Assembly (NCBI GenBank): GCA_027922465.2
Contig: BQMF02000004.1
Coordinates: forward strand, 2,254,702 to 2,318,701
DNA from: Turritopsis dohrnii
Lineage: Eukaryota; Cnidaria; Hydrozoa; Anthoathecata; Oceaniidae
Reading direction: 5' to 3'
DNA: 64,000 nucleotides
The notes under the pieces were generated by a model, which saw only the letters and a program-made list of their open reading frames with translations, ran no database searches and was not told the DNA's origin. A program made the translations under genes and the position numbers. Positions 35,416 to 47,559 of this stretch are shown in pieces; position 1 is the first letter of the stretch, and every line of letters starts with the position of its first letter.

Positions 35416-36827
35416 TTATAACTTTACGTCATTAACATTCGTACATACAGGGATATATGTTTGTTGATAGGGTGGTGACACCATTTGCAAGGCGTTGTTG
35501 CTGTTCTGTGTGGTTGGTGTGAGAACCCTTGTAGCAGGTGCAGATGGAGTCTGCCTGCATCGATAACAACAACAACAAAAACCTGCAACCAACAACACTA
35601 CGAATAAGCCACCACCTCCTCCAACCACACACTTCATAGCCAGTGATTGCGAATTCCACCATTTCAGTATTGCTATGAAAAAAATGAAATGAGATAAGAA
35701 ATTATTTCAGAATAGTGATTCAGAGGAAAGTAGAAAAACTATTGAGCTTTTCTTTAAATCCTATTTCCCCATTCATCATTTGAATTCTCATTCAAATTTA
35801 TAAGCCACGATCAAACAGATAAAAGAAAAATGTTTCAATAAAGGAAAACTATTTGTCATTAAGGAAAAATGCAACACTTAACATGAAAGACTGTTTTAGT
35901 TTTATGTTTCAAAGGGAGGCTGTATGAAGAACTGTTTAATACTATTTAAGGCTGCATGAAGAACTATTTTAAAGCAGATATTTTATTACTTTTCATAGAT
36001 CGAAAGTGTCGTATATAGTGTGGAATTCAAACTCTACACTGCATTTCGACACCATCTTTAAACGTGGTTGTTGCATTTTAAAACTGCATACCATCGTTCA
36101 TATTTTATTATGAGAAGGGTAGCTAAAAATAAGTTTAGTTTCAAACTTTTCTTCCACTTACCGTTGCATTTTGTTTTGCCAATCCTTTCATTTAGGATGG
36201 TAGTTGAAAAAAGTTCGACAATAGCTTTACCTGAAAGTTTTACCTATGATAAGAAACGCAAGACATCCTTATCTTTCACTTGGAATAAGCGTATCAATCC
36301 ATATATAGAGATGATAACATTACCTTTAGGTTCAAGTCTCCGTCGTGATGTTTTTCTAAACCAACACTTATATAAACTCCTCCAAGTTGCCCAACTGACA
36401 ATCCTGGGATTAGTACCTCAGTTGTCGAATCGAAATCTTTTTCAAAATCAATACCTATAGCTTTTAATTTGATTGTAACCTTGGGATCGTCCCGGCATAC
36501 ATGAAGTTTTATCGAGAACTCTACATCCATTCCTTGGATATTGTCCAAGCAGTCAAAGGACAAACGATCAGAAGATACAGTGCATTTGGATAATACTCCT
36601 ACAAAAATAAAATAGATATAACTTAAACAGTCATTAGAAAAGACAAGAACGATCTTCTACCGGAAGGGTACATTTGATGCTCTATCACTGTTTTCATCAT
36701 TTTGTAACAAAGCAATTTCATTGTTATCAGGATTTGATTAAAATTCAGATTGATGAGATTAGTTTTTACCTTGAAACCAAAAAGGAATCCCCAAAACTTG
36801 AACAAGATAAATAACTATTATTTCCAT
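35416..36827 (-). CDS. Single-pass membrane protein of unknown family (four exons)
   Basis: Assembled from splice sites on the minus strand: exons 36827-36770, 36598-36324, 36243-36162 and 35672-35416. Donors are GTAAAA, GTAATG and GTAAGT, all acceptors AG, phases 1, 0 and 1. The protein has 223 residues. Residues 1-19 form a signal peptide (MEIIVIYLVQVLGIPFWFQ). The extracellular part (about 20-150) is a beta-rich domain with few Cys and a GLSVGQLGGVYISVGLEKH block. A transmembrane helix follows (GLFVVLLVAGF) with a four-Cys run at its inner edge, a likely palmitoylation site. The tail of about 45 residues is Pro/Thr/Asn-rich. No family recognised; a receptor or adhesion role is a guess. The architecture is secure because all junctions fit. 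Confidence 0.7.
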
Positions 36828-37209
36828 ATCCTTTTCTTTGGTTACTTCAAAATTTCTTGTTCAATAAAATAGTTTCGTAAAAAAAAGCTGAGTATCTCGA
36901 TGCCAGGAATGGTTTATATCATCTGTTTTCACATTGCTAAAAAAAAATACGTTTTTAACTTCAATGTTCATATTGAAAGAGACTTAAGTGACATTTAAAA
37001 CACTTATGGATTTTTTATTGTATGATAGTCTTGTTTTATCTATACATGATTTTGTAAAAATAAAGTTTCTACATACATATCAAGCTGTAGTGTTTATATG
37101 AAGCATTACATGAACCTATGCAGAAACCAGACAATCATAAATGATTTGCGATAGGAAAGAAGATGTTTTGCACAGTACCAAACATTTTCCTACTTTAGAT
37201 TTGCAAAGA

Positions 37210-37730
37210 CATTCCTTCGTCAATGTATTAATAGCCGATTCTCTGTCTGTCTGTCTGTCTGTCTGTTTCTTTGTCTGTCACGCAAAATGGTAGATATGAG
37301 CTGCGAAAGAAATCGGGGAGTCAACAATGTAAGATTACACATAAATTATTTTTCTTCTTGTGCGCGACGTCAGTGTGAAACCATTGTATTGAGACCCAAA
37401 TCGAACGCGACGTTTGGGGAAAATTATCTCGGTAACTAATAGGGATAACTGACGTTTTTTTGGGTCCGCAATACAGGCGATGGGGTGATGAAAAATTTGG
37501 GTCTAATTTTTGGGGGGGCGACGGGTCTGTGACGTCATCAAAATTTTGATCAACAATATCTCCGTAACGGTTGGTCGTAGCGAAACGATCCCATACATTT
37601 TTTTGATCAGTTTTTCGAGCTCTACAACATGGACACGCTTATCATCGCTAATTCCTTAATTTTATTTTCGTGAAGTCAACGCAGGCTGAACATGGGCGGC
37701 GAACGACGCCGCCTTGGCGGCTAGTCTATA
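37210..37730 (+). repeat. Dispersed non-autonomous repeat, copy 2, with terminal hairpin
   Basis: Begins near TTAATAGCCGATTCTCTG with a (TCTG)n tract and ends in the stem GCCGCCTTGGCGGC followed by TAGT. A second copy of the start (AATAGCCGATTCTCTG) follows directly at about 37735, so two elements sit head to tail. Homologous blocks occur at 5590-5765 and, inverted, at 49640-50125 with the same GCCGCCTTGGCGG hairpin. A hairpin followed by CTAG-T resembles Helitron 3' ends, but 5' TC termini are not established. Confidence 0.6.
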
Positions 37731-37734
37731 TATT

Positions 37735-38040
37735 AATAGCCGATTCTCTGTTTGTTTGTTTGTAAGTCACGCAAAATGGTAGATTAAGTTGTGAGCGAAA
37801 TTATTTCTTTTTTTGTGTGCGACGTGAGTTCAAAGCAAATACATTGCAACCCCAATCGAACGTGACTTTTTTTGGCTGATGAACTAATAAGAATAACGTT
37901 TTGTTTTTATCATTATTGTTAGTTTTATATTCCACGTTGACTTGGCTTTGAAAACAGTACATCAACTAAATACAAAGAAACTAACTGATTAAACATTTTT
38001 TACAAAAAGCAGCAGTGGCAGAACGTGTTCGGTTTGCCAC
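37735..38040 (+). repeat. Truncated third copy of the GCCGATTCTCTG repeat
   Basis: Starts AATAGCCGATTCTCTG with (TTTG)n in place of (TCTG)n. The first ~150 bp parallel copy 2 (TCACGCAAAATGGTAGAT, TGTGCGACGT), then the homology fades. Confidence 0.5.
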
Positions 38041-38166
38041 TAACTCTTTCCTGACTGTCTGAGACGGGTGAACTTTTTTTTGAGCAATCAAAATGTTTAA
38101 AAACCGATAGGTAAAAAAAGAGTATCATATCAAAACAAAATGTTTTTTATTTGCTTTTCTTTTAAT

Positions 38167-39177
38167 AAATTAAAGTTTATTCCAAAAGCTTGTGGACACT
38201 TTACTTTTTTAAACTTTTCTCAGCACCGATTTATGCTATATTCAAAAGTTATACACCGTTGGAAAGCTGAGAAAATGTGGGATATTCTACGCGAAAAAGT
38301 TTTTCAAAATTTTCATAAATTGAAGAAGAAAATCGAAGAAGAAAAAAAGGTCGTTTTTTTCTAAGGGTGGTACAAGCTTGATTTTTACATAGTTGGAAAG
38401 AGGAATCCTTGGCGATTACGATTATGTAATTTTTTTTTCAAAAAATTATTTATTTCAAAAGATACAGGAGGGGAAAGTGACCCATGTAAACAAACCAAAA
38501 AAATGACTTTTTTGAAAAAAACCGGGGGTATGAAAACAGTCATATAGTAGAAAGTGTCATTTAGTATTTAATCATCTTCTTTATATGTTGCGTCGTAAAA
38601 CATTAGCATGAATCTTTTTTTTTAATTTCAATAAAGCAATTATATTGAAAAGAATTCACATTGTACAAAGCATTATAAATTTTACATTGCATTTCAAAAG
38701 AAGTGTAACAGATCTTCGTTAAATCCCAGAGGAAATTAAAAATTGTTACAAATTAATTAATAACAGTTACAAATCGTTTTGAATGTAAACAGAAAAAAAG
38801 TCTGTTTTCATACCCCCGGTTTTTTTCAAAAAAGTCATTTTTTTGGTTTGTTTACATGGGTCACTTTCCCCTCCTGTATCTTTCGAAATAAATAATTTTT
38901 TGAAAAAAAAATTACATAATCGTAATCGCCAAGGATTCCTCTTTCCAACTATGTAAAAATCAAGCTTGTACCACCCTAAGAAAAAAACGACCTTTTTTTC
39001 TTCTTCGATTTTCTTCTTCAATTTATGAAAATTTTGAAAAACTTTTTCGCGTAGAATATCCCACATTTTCTCAGCTTTCCAACGGTGTATAACTTTTGAA
39101 TATAGCATAAATCGGTGCTGAGAAAAGTTTAAAAAAGTAAAGTGTCCACAAGCTTTTGGAATAAACTTTAATTTCTT
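38167..39177. mobile_element. Long-inverted-repeat (foldback) element
   Basis: Two ~375-bp arms (38167-38541 and 38802-39177) are near-perfect reverse complements around a 260-bp spacer. Arm landmarks: CCAAAAGCTTGTGGACAC, ATACACCGTTGGAAAGCTGAG and AACCGGGGGTATGAAAACAG. The open frames on both strands here are the same peptide read from each arm and should not be called genes. The ACACCGTTGGAAAGC motif resembles TATACCGTTGGAAAGC in the 25938-26822 element. Confidence 0.85.
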
Positions 39178-39189
39178 CTTTTAATTGTT

Positions 39190-40270
39190 AAGCGTTTTGA
39201 TCGAACGTTTTTTTATTCTATTTATTCATTTAGCACGTGCCTTTCTTCTCTCCTCCGTAAGAAGAGAAACCATTTTCCCCCTGTTTGATAGCACCTATCT
39301 TAGAGCGCGTAACTTTTTTAAAACAAAAGCTAATAAAAAGTTGAAGTTTTCTCTCTCTACGTTTTGAGTGTATTGTTACACTGATAAAAGATTGGTTTTA
39401 CCAGGGGTTGTGACTTCGAATCTGCTTCTGGTTGAGCACAAGTTGTACGAGTCGTTTATAAGGAAATTTGACGTTTATTGATAGAGTGATACAGAGCAGG
39501 TCACAAATAATGTTTTTGCGCTTCTTCACAAGTTGCGACTACTCTCTAGATTCGCCGCTGTGACGGAGAATTTGAGAATTTGAGAAAAGGAGTAGAATAA
39601 CATCAATAACAGATTTTTCTTATTGGAAATACTAACTTCCAATTTAGCTTTATACAGGCCTGTTTTATCAGATGTACACCTTTATTTACCTCAGTGCGAG
39701 CCAATTCTAAGGAAACCTGGAATAAACTTAGACCATAGAGATAATATCAATTCTAAATGTTCTAAATGTCAAACGTAGGTTAACTTCGTTTAACAAAAAG
39801 ATAATACGAATCCTAGTTTTCACTGTTCGTACGTCCGACAGGTTTTTAAAGCTTGCCATCGCTTTGAAATGAAATGAATTATGAGGACCATAAAAGTGCA
39901 AAAAAGCAAGAAGTGTACGTCCGACATATTCCAACTTTTAAAAGTCGATTTTGAAAAGTCAAAAGTAATCTCGAAGATTGAAAAAAACTTTCAGTTTTTC
40001 TTATAAGCACTTCATGAAAGGTAGATACTTCTTTAACGAGAATTAGCTAGGTACGTACAAGTCAAACCAAAGTCAAACCGAAGAGGAGATAATTTTAAAA
40101 TAGATATGACAAAAAGTTTATGGTTAATCAATTCTTTTTCAATGAATTTTTGTAGACCACGAACTAAAAGAACTCAGTTCTGCATTTCAACCATTGTCCT
40201 CACATCAATCCCAATGGACAAATTTGCTGAAAAATCTCTGCGAGGGAGTGCATTTTTATAGAATTACACA
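39190..40270. other. Non-coding interval
   Basis: No supported gene or classified repeat. Confidence 0.3.
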
Positions 40271-40277
40271 CACTATT

Positions 40278-40466
40278 TCAATGAAAATGCTCTTCCATAA
40301 TTTCTTCCATCCAACGCAACATTTTCATCAACTTTCGATGAATGGCGTTTTCCTGTTCATTCATTTGATCAATTTGATAGGCTAGACCCTTCGGCGTTGT
40401 CCTTCGCCTTCGTGTTGACTCATCAGTCAACTGCGACAAACTAAACGATTTTCTCATTATTGACAA
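40278..40466 (-). pseudogene. Possible retroelement Gag N-terminal fragment
   Basis: A 62-codon frame with an STRRRRTTPKGLAYQIDQ block followed by an amphipathic helix. This resembles the Arg-rich N-terminal segment often seen at the start of Gag-like proteins of LTR retroelements. No further Gag or Pol sequence follows, so it is at best a fragment, and the assignment rests on pattern memory only. Confidence 0.25.
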
Positions 40467-40574
40467 TAAATGAGACGAGTATAAACTACTTTATGTGGCG
40501 GCAGGAAACAATTAAACGACCAGGGTGATGATCAAGGCTATATTATTACAAATCAAAAGGTTATTATAGAGAAA

Positions 40575-40626
40575 ACATATCAACAAACAAATCAACAAAC
40601 AAATCAACAAACAAATCAACAAACAT
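40575..40626. repeat. 12-bp minisatellite (AACAAACAAATC)n
   Basis: About four tandem units of AACAAACAAATC. Confidence 0.85.
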
Positions 40627-41098
40627 AAAATAATAATAAATGCATACTAGTTTATACTGATGCTCGACCCACACAAGCCACATACAAACAGGAATAAATT
40701 CACAACAGATAAAACGAACTAACAAAAACGTTCAATTACAAAGAAACGTATCGACTGTGACTAACAATACAATACGACATTAACACTACATACACGAGTG
40801 CACACAGCACGTAAAATTGAACACATTGTAATTGTTCATTAACAATCGATTCATCTTGACGATTTCGACAGGCTTGATTTGAAGTGTTGAGAAAGCAAAT
40901 GCAATTTATGCCGTTTTTATCTTAATTCTCATTCTTTAAACATCAGTAACAGCCTCCAAATTTTTTTTGCAAAATTCATTCAATTTGGTCCAAATTAGCA
41001 CTAAGCACTAAAAATGTTCCGCATGATTTGACTTTAATGTTGCGGATGCGCGGGAAATAATTCTGAATGTTATATGCAATGTGATCAGTGAATATCTT

Positions 41099-41666
41099 AG
41101 AGTGCGTTTACATGAAGGCCGTACTGAACTCAAAGTTTCAATACGGGTTCTTATTTCAGTACGGTTCCTGGTCAAACCTTCAGCGGTGTTTACATGATAA
41201 CGGCCGTACTGAAATTTTACCCGTGATGATTTCTCAAATAGGTTTGAAATTTCAATACGGCTTGGAAAGGTGTGAAAGTTTTCACATTTCATTGTTTTAT
41301 CATAAAATGTGTTAACAAGCATGTGCATATTAATTAAATTTTGAATACAAAATGTTCTAAATTATAGTGCGTTCACTCTAACTTGGATAATCGTTAATGA
41401 TTTTTATCAGACATGTTAAAGTAATGAAACAGAACGCTTATTAAAAGTTTAAAAATTCTTTTTCTACCCTTATCAAGACAAAAGACGATCAATGACTTTT
41501 AAGTGTTGTGGGAATTGACGCTCAATTTCCACCAGATCGTGCAAAAGGACATTATCCAAGTTAGAGTGAACGCACTATAATTCCATCGTCTATAGAAAGC
41601 ACTTCTACCCGTATTGAAATTTCAAATCATTTGAGTTTAGTACGGCTCTCATGTAAACGCACTCTT
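41099..41666. mobile_element. Outer MITE with GAGTGCGTTTACATG termini
   Basis: Inverted ends (TTAGAGTGCGTTTACATG at about 41096 and its complement CATGTAAACGCACTCTTAA ending at about 41667) with several internal GTACGG/CCGTAC motifs. The TTA/TAA at the edges is compatible with a three-base target as in PIF/Harbinger MITEs. It is interrupted by a second MITE. Confidence 0.65.
41366..41581. mobile_element. Inner MITE nested in the outer one
   Basis: Ends TATAGTGCGTTCACTCTAAC (about 41365) and the complement GTTAGAGTGAACGCACTATA (about 41560-41579) form ~28-bp inverted repeats around ~165 bp of unique sequence. It lies entirely within the outer MITE. Confidence 0.7.
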
Positions 41667-41699
41667 AATTTCATGAAATAACGTGAACTAGATAGAGGT

Positions 41700-43320
41700 T
41701 CGGAATTCCCGAAATACAAAATCGAGTTACAAAACCGAGTTACGCATTATGACGCCACAAACCGAGAAACCGAGTTTACTCGGAAATTTTTAAATTTTAA
41801 TTTTTCTCGAGTTACTAACTCGGAAATTTTTTTTGTTTCATTTTTTCCGAGTTACTAACTCGGAAATTTTATTCTTGTAAAATTTTCCCGAGTTAATGGG
41901 AAAATATCAGATATTTTTAGGGTTTCTACCGGGTCCCATATTTGGGCTGAGAACTTCCGATAGAACAAAGATTTTGTTATAAAATTTTGTACACTTGATT
42001 GTGAAGGGTCGCGCTTCTATGTAAGATTCAGCGTTTTGGTTTACTAGAAAAAAGTTGCTTTTCTTCTAACGCAAATTTTAACGCTAAAATTTTAATGTCT
42101 TTTCCTAAAAAGTCGTTTATAATATTGTGCTTTTTATGCTCTTGACGATGCAAAAATTATTTCAAAATCATTTATTTTGACTTAGAAATCATAAAAAATG
42201 TTTCATTTCATTAAAAACACATCTTTAAAAATATTATATTATACGAAACTTTTCGTGAACTAGTTACATTTACATTTTCAAGTGATAAAAAAATGTTCGA
42301 ATTGCCGGTTGACATAGACTTTACAAATGCATGCGTTAGTGCAACACTTTGATTTTTTTCATTGACATGAAAATAACTCAAGGACATCATCAAGTGCAGG
42401 CTTCCACAACATCCATTGGATTTTTAAAATCTCTTTTTCTATTATCCAACCATTATCATGGAAACTTGGTATTCAAGGGAACTGCTCAAATGACTTCTTA
42501 ACGACAGCTGTAGCATAGCAAACTCTTTTGCAATGACAATGAAAATGAAACTTTCTAACACACTCTTTCGGCAATAAACGAATAAACCTTTTCTCACCAA
42601 ATCATTGCACGTACATCGAAATCTTTGTGTGTACATTGAAATCTTTGTGTGTACACAAGACTAGAGCACTAAAAGTTATTGTCAAGAGACAAACATGGAT
42701 TATTGCTGAGCACCTTGATGGTTGTGGGGGAAGCAAATAAGAATCTATTAAACACATTTATAAGTGTCACACGTGGCACCATTACAGGAATCTTTAGTTT
42801 AAGAAGCCATGAAAATTACCACTATTAAGGTCCGATAAGGTTGTTTCGGTAGCTGACGGACCACATACACTTATATAGTACAATTTTTGTTAAGTATTTT
42901 CCTTTGATTACAACCGTCACATTTCACACCTTTTCAACAAAGAAAATTCCGTGATGCTCAAAAGACGTGCACAGAATATATTGGATTGTTATTTTCTAAA
43001 AATAATTTGGAATACATTTGGTTATATCCAGAGCAGAACGTATCTTGAACCGCTTATGTTCCTATCAACTTTTTTACAACGTTGATAAAACGTTCCATGG
43101 ACGTCCGAAAAGAAAGTGGAAAATGAAACGTCAATGGGACGTTATAATAACGTCCTAAAGTAACGTAGCCAAGTTAGAACTAATTTGGAACGTCCTAATT
43201 ACGTCCTGTGCCAGCTGGGAAAGAAGTGAATCACGGGTGGTAGTCGTTGTGGTTGGGGATTTTCCTTCGAGTCGCTGAACTTCTTGTACCTGGCTTCGTC
43301 CACATCACAAGTAATTGTAC
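41700..43320. other. Non-coding interval with short repeated motifs
   Basis: 41740-41900 repeats CGAGTTACTAACTCGGAAATTTT-like blocks (CGAGTTA/TAACTCG inverted pairs). 43060-43215 is rich in AACGTCC/GGACGT motifs and ends GTGCCAGCTGGGAAA, probably a MITE. No genes. Confidence 0.4.
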
Positions 43321-43329
43321 CATAGAATT

Positions 43330-44752
43330 TCAAAGGATAATTGACGGGAACAGATTTGCTTCAAATAAGAAATGATTATCAAATTCTACAAAAGTTCCTT
43401 GGAATTCCGGTGGTCGTCTTAATAGCGTAAGCGCCTTTGCCTTGCCAATGCCATAAAATGCACTCGTGTAGTCGTTTCCAGTAAAGTAATGTAAAGAGGG
43501 CAGATGCCCGACAAAAATCTTTTCCAAGTTCTATTGCAATATGTGAAATGTCCAGGATGCGCTTGTGATTTCCCACACCGATTTCGCAAATATTCTGATA
43601 TATATGTTATCCTCAAAATATGTGCGTAGATGGGGACATCTGAATCAACAGCAACGATACAAACTGACGATAAACCAGCAACAGCAGCATGTTGTGCACA
43701 CAAAAATACGTTTGTGTCAGCTTCCTCCTGAGCATTTTCGAGATCTTCTGATTCTGTTAACAACACCATCATTTACTGTTAGTTTAAAAAAAGTTTTTCC
43801 CACGCTTACAAATAAGTTGCTGAGTGGATAAAAATGATTAACAAAGCGAGTTTGATCTGACCATGGAGGTATAAAACAGAAGGAGAACGAACTCAAAATC
43901 TGCTATTGTACTATCCGTGATGCGCTGCATTGTTTAAGTCCTCAGTGTGTAATAACATATAATTCCTATCATCTTGCATAATTTTTATAATTTTGGCGTT
44001 CTTGCCTGGAAATTTCGTTCATATCAATTCTCCAATGTGATTAAAGTTCGTTAGGGTAAAGTTCTTAGCATGCATAATCTGTAGGAATTGGGAGAATTAT
44101 GCAAAAACGTCACAAATATGCAACGAAAACATTGCAACTTTAGGTCTATATATCTCGTGATCCCCTCAAGCAGTTTCGCCGAGCTTCAGTTTTTGAAGAG
44201 AGAATAATCCTAAGTTTTTGCACGTACCGCGGCACTATCGAGGCGCATTTAAGTCAGAAGATATGTAGATTGGAACTTATACATGAATTACGCGATATCT
44301 TGAACTCTGTATAAAAACATAGATTTTCATTTGTTTCTTAAGGAAGCTTTAGGTTTAATAATCTGCTTGTCACTATGCAGCAAGTTGATCCGTTGTTATA
44401 ATGGATGATATTTGGTTTTTAAATTGTCGTTAATTTTTAAAAAAGTATTCGTTTCACCGACAACCAGCCGAAAGCGCATCACGGGTGACATCAAAGTGAT
44501 ACCGCAATGAATAGAATAGTCATTATCTGAATAATAGAAAAATAAGAGTTCGTTCTCCTTCTGTTTTATACCTCCATGATCTGACCAATCTTGCAATAAG
44601 AATTCTACCAATTCAGTTTTGTTGGCATCATTCCACATGACCAACTGGTCACGTCCTTTAATCCGCACCCTCAAACTCACAAAAGCCGCCCTTCTTGCAC
44701 TTTCATAGGATTTTATAAAACCATTGCCATAACAATCTGACAACTGCAGCAT
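43330..44752 (-). pseudogene. Broken copy of a multi-copy gene with EEADT / FTGxDxTSAF motifs
   Basis: Three minus-strand pieces in different frames line up N to C. 44752-44540 holds an NKTELVEFLLQDW segment. 43772-43580 holds EEADTNVFLCAQHA then a VDSDVPIYAHI segment. 43570-43330 holds LDISHIAIELGKDFC, then after a frameshift LPSLHYFTGNDYTSAFYG. I recall this order (EEADT, then D(T/S)DV, then FTGxDxTSAF) from repeated uncharacterised invertebrate proteins, possibly nuclease-like. A ~46-bp piece of the coding sequence (TGGAGGTATAAAACAGAAGG) recurs inverted at 43862, which shows rearrangement. Function unknown and not expressed intact. Confidence 0.45.
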
Positions 44753-45028
44753 TTTTCATGATCCTCTTAAGTACAAAGTCGGAAACGTCACCGAAACTTG
44801 TCAAGTCCATCCCAACCAATTGTTATATTTTTAGGCATTATAAGAAGGATCATTGTTACATTCAGTCACAATCAATTTTTCAATTGTACCTAATAAATGG
44901 ATCAAGTTTCAATAATCAATCACGGGATAAGGATAATCTGTAAACTAAAACAAACAGAACCGTGGAAGTAAAAGAAAATTGCTCATCAAAAGTTTTATCA
45001 TTATTACCTGAAAGTTTTCACTTTACTA

Positions 45029-45605
45029 TACGAGATACATGGACGATATTTTAAGTAATATCAAGTCATGTAAAGTGAATGAAAAGCTGACTGAAATTAG
45101 TGACTATCACGCAAACTTACGCTCTACCAAGATCTCACACGCAAATGGTATGCTGACATCGACATGGTACACAAAAGATTCGGACACAGGACTGACAATG
45201 AACTTTCATGCCTCAGCCCCGGTCAAATATAAACGCTAAGTGGTAACAGAAATGGTGTACAGTTTTCACAAAAGTCTTCAAAAAGCTAAAAGTAAAATAA
45301 TCAATATCCGTCGTCATTCTACAACCCGACAATCGAGAAAACACTCAACAAAATACGTGAACCACAAACAGAAAAGGATAGGGATCTATTGACGATCAAA
45401 AGTTGTTATTTGTTCAGTACAGAGGAAAGATCACTGATAACTTTACACGTTTGCTCAAACAAATTAACGCACCATGCAAGTTGATCTCCACCATAAGGAA
45501 AGTACGAACGATCTTCATCCTTAAAACCAACTGTTGATAAAGCCTTTAAAAGTCACGTAATATATAAAGTCACATGTTCAGGATGCCAATCGTGCTATGT
45601 CGTGC
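45029..45605 (+). pseudogene. Penelope-like element fragment: RT C-terminus to GIY-YIG start
   Basis: RYMDDIL (catalytic RT box) at 45029 is followed by a NGMLTSTWYTKDSDTG segment and a basic APVKYKR tail typical of Penelope-like reverse transcriptases. About 300 bp later another frame reads HVIYKVTCSGCQSCYV, the start of the GIY-YIG endonuclease domain. Stops and frameshifts separate the pieces. A dead fragment. Confidence 0.65.
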
Positions 45606-45789
45606 CAATTATTTAATACGATATACTTTTCTGATTTCGCTTTTTGGTTTTTATTTGTAGAGAATGTATAGAATAGGATGTGTGTGAATTTTTTATAGCT
45701 GTTTATACGATTTTGCCAAACAGTGTAACTGTTTTTTTGTTTTTGTATTTTTGTTTTTAGTACCTGAAGATGGATAAAAATTATGCGAA

Positions 45790-45880
45790 ATATATTTTCA
45801 AAATAAAATATAAAAATATAAAATATAAAGAATAATAAAATAAAATATAAAATATAAAAAATGTAATAAAAATAAAATAA
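45790..45880. repeat. AT-rich low-complexity tract
   Basis: AAATATAAAATATAAAG-type simple repeat of about 90 bp. Confidence 0.8.
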
Positions 45881-46323
45881 GATTACATTGTTCGGTTAGA
45901 TTGTTTGACTTTACTGTTTTGACCATACTTCCATCTGGCAATCCGATTGACCATGGACTAGGACTTAACGAAAACGTCAATACATCTTTCATCGATAGCG
46001 ATAGCGATTGTCGACTTTTTGTAATAACAAGCAGTCTCACAAAGGTACTTCTCTCCGCTGCAGTGGGGAAATTCTTCTTTTCCTTTCATAACCTTTGTAA
46101 CTTTCATACTTTTAAGTGTTTTCAGATTCATTCGCTTGAGTGCATTGTACAAATTTTATGAAGGTAATGTGCTGCATGGCAGTTGGCTCATTTTAGGTGA
46201 AATCTATTTTTCAACATGGTATTTTCAGCAAAAAAAATATTCGAACGGATGATATTGCCATATAATTGAAATGTAAAGGGACATTTTTTCTTACTTAAAA
46301 AATGGTAACTGGTTTCACTGCAT

Positions 46324-46535
46324 TATTACAAATTGCGTTAAATATTATTACAAATTGCGTCAATTATTTTTATTACATTTTGCGTCAGCTTTTTATTACA
46401 AATTGCGTCAGCTATTTTATTACAAATTGCGTTGATTTTATTACAAATTGCGTTAAGTATTACAAATTGCGTTGATTTTATTACAAATTGCGTTAGTATT
46501 ACAAATTGTGTTGATTATTACAAATTGCGTCAGAA
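46324..46535. repeat. Irregular tandem array of TTACAAATTGCG
   Basis: About ten copies of the 12-mer TTACAAATTGCG on the same strand within 210 bp, most followed by T or T-C-A. The spacing between cores varies from roughly 15 to 30 bases. Confidence 0.85.
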
Positions 46536-46539
46536 CAAC

Positions 46540-47550
46540 CTGGCGATTTTTCGGAATTTCGTGCGTGTTACATGAAACCAAAGCACTGTGCATTGCATGC
46601 CAGCGAAAGATTTACAACAGTGTCTTTGATCAATACTAAATCGATTTTAAAGGAGATATACATATTTTAAGGTGAAAACAGACAATATATAGAAGAAACT
46701 TATGATTATTTTGGACTGTGATCATTCTTTTCTAACTAAAAAGAAGTTCTCAACGTTTCGTAAATAGAAGAGTCACATCATTGAGACATCATTGTTTATA
46801 CTGATCACACTTTAATTCGATCGTTGAATTTGATCATATTTGTGTATCGTTTCGATGGTCGAATTGAGATGGAAAAATAAAGAGAAAACTCTATCCGTCT
46901 AACTGTTTTTTTCTGATTTATACTGTCAGACAGAAAAATGTTTTTTGCAATTATTCTATCCGTCTCAATTTCTCCGTCTCAGTATAAATACGGCTAATAA
47001 ATAAAAGCATTGTCGAGATTGGATGTGGCATGGTTTCTGTAAACTAAACTTTCAACGTTAGCGCCCGGTTTTTATATATAATTTAAAATATTCCTTACAT
47101 TGTTTAAAAGATTAAAAAGATTAAAACCGATAATATACATATATACAGTAAAACTGATAAAACAAGTTTCTTTTAAAAATATGAGGAAGGTTCAGACAGA
47201 TTCACTAACACGAACATGTAACAACCATCACCCCGTTCTGTTACTCAAGATGATGGTAGACGAATAGACAAACAAACATAAAGCGTTACGATACATGTAA
47301 GAAGGGATCCGATCCAGGTGAAAAGAAAGTAGACATGCTATCTTTCTAAACAGCCACAGGCTACTAACGCAAGCGCTTTGACAAGTGGCCAATGTCAGTT
47401 AAGACATTCCAAAGATGGTTCAACCTACCACATGTATGAGAGAATAAATAATATATAGCTAGAGAGAAAGAAATATAGAAAAGAAACACACTACCATCCG
47501 TTTGGTAGGAAAGTATTCAGTTTATACTGCCAAAACTGTTCTTTCTTTCG
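46540..47550. other. Non-coding interval
   Basis: No gene supported. 46800-47000 contains inverted TCCGTCT/AGACGGA-like motifs (ATCCGTCTAACTG and CCGTCTCAATTTC), perhaps a decayed MITE. Confidence 0.3.
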
Positions 47551-47559
47551 TACAGACGT

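Noticed and set aside
38140..39108. Two similar reading frames on opposite strands (MLYSKVIHRWKAEKM...)
   Set aside because: They are the two arms of a long inverted repeat read from each side; no independent support for a protein.
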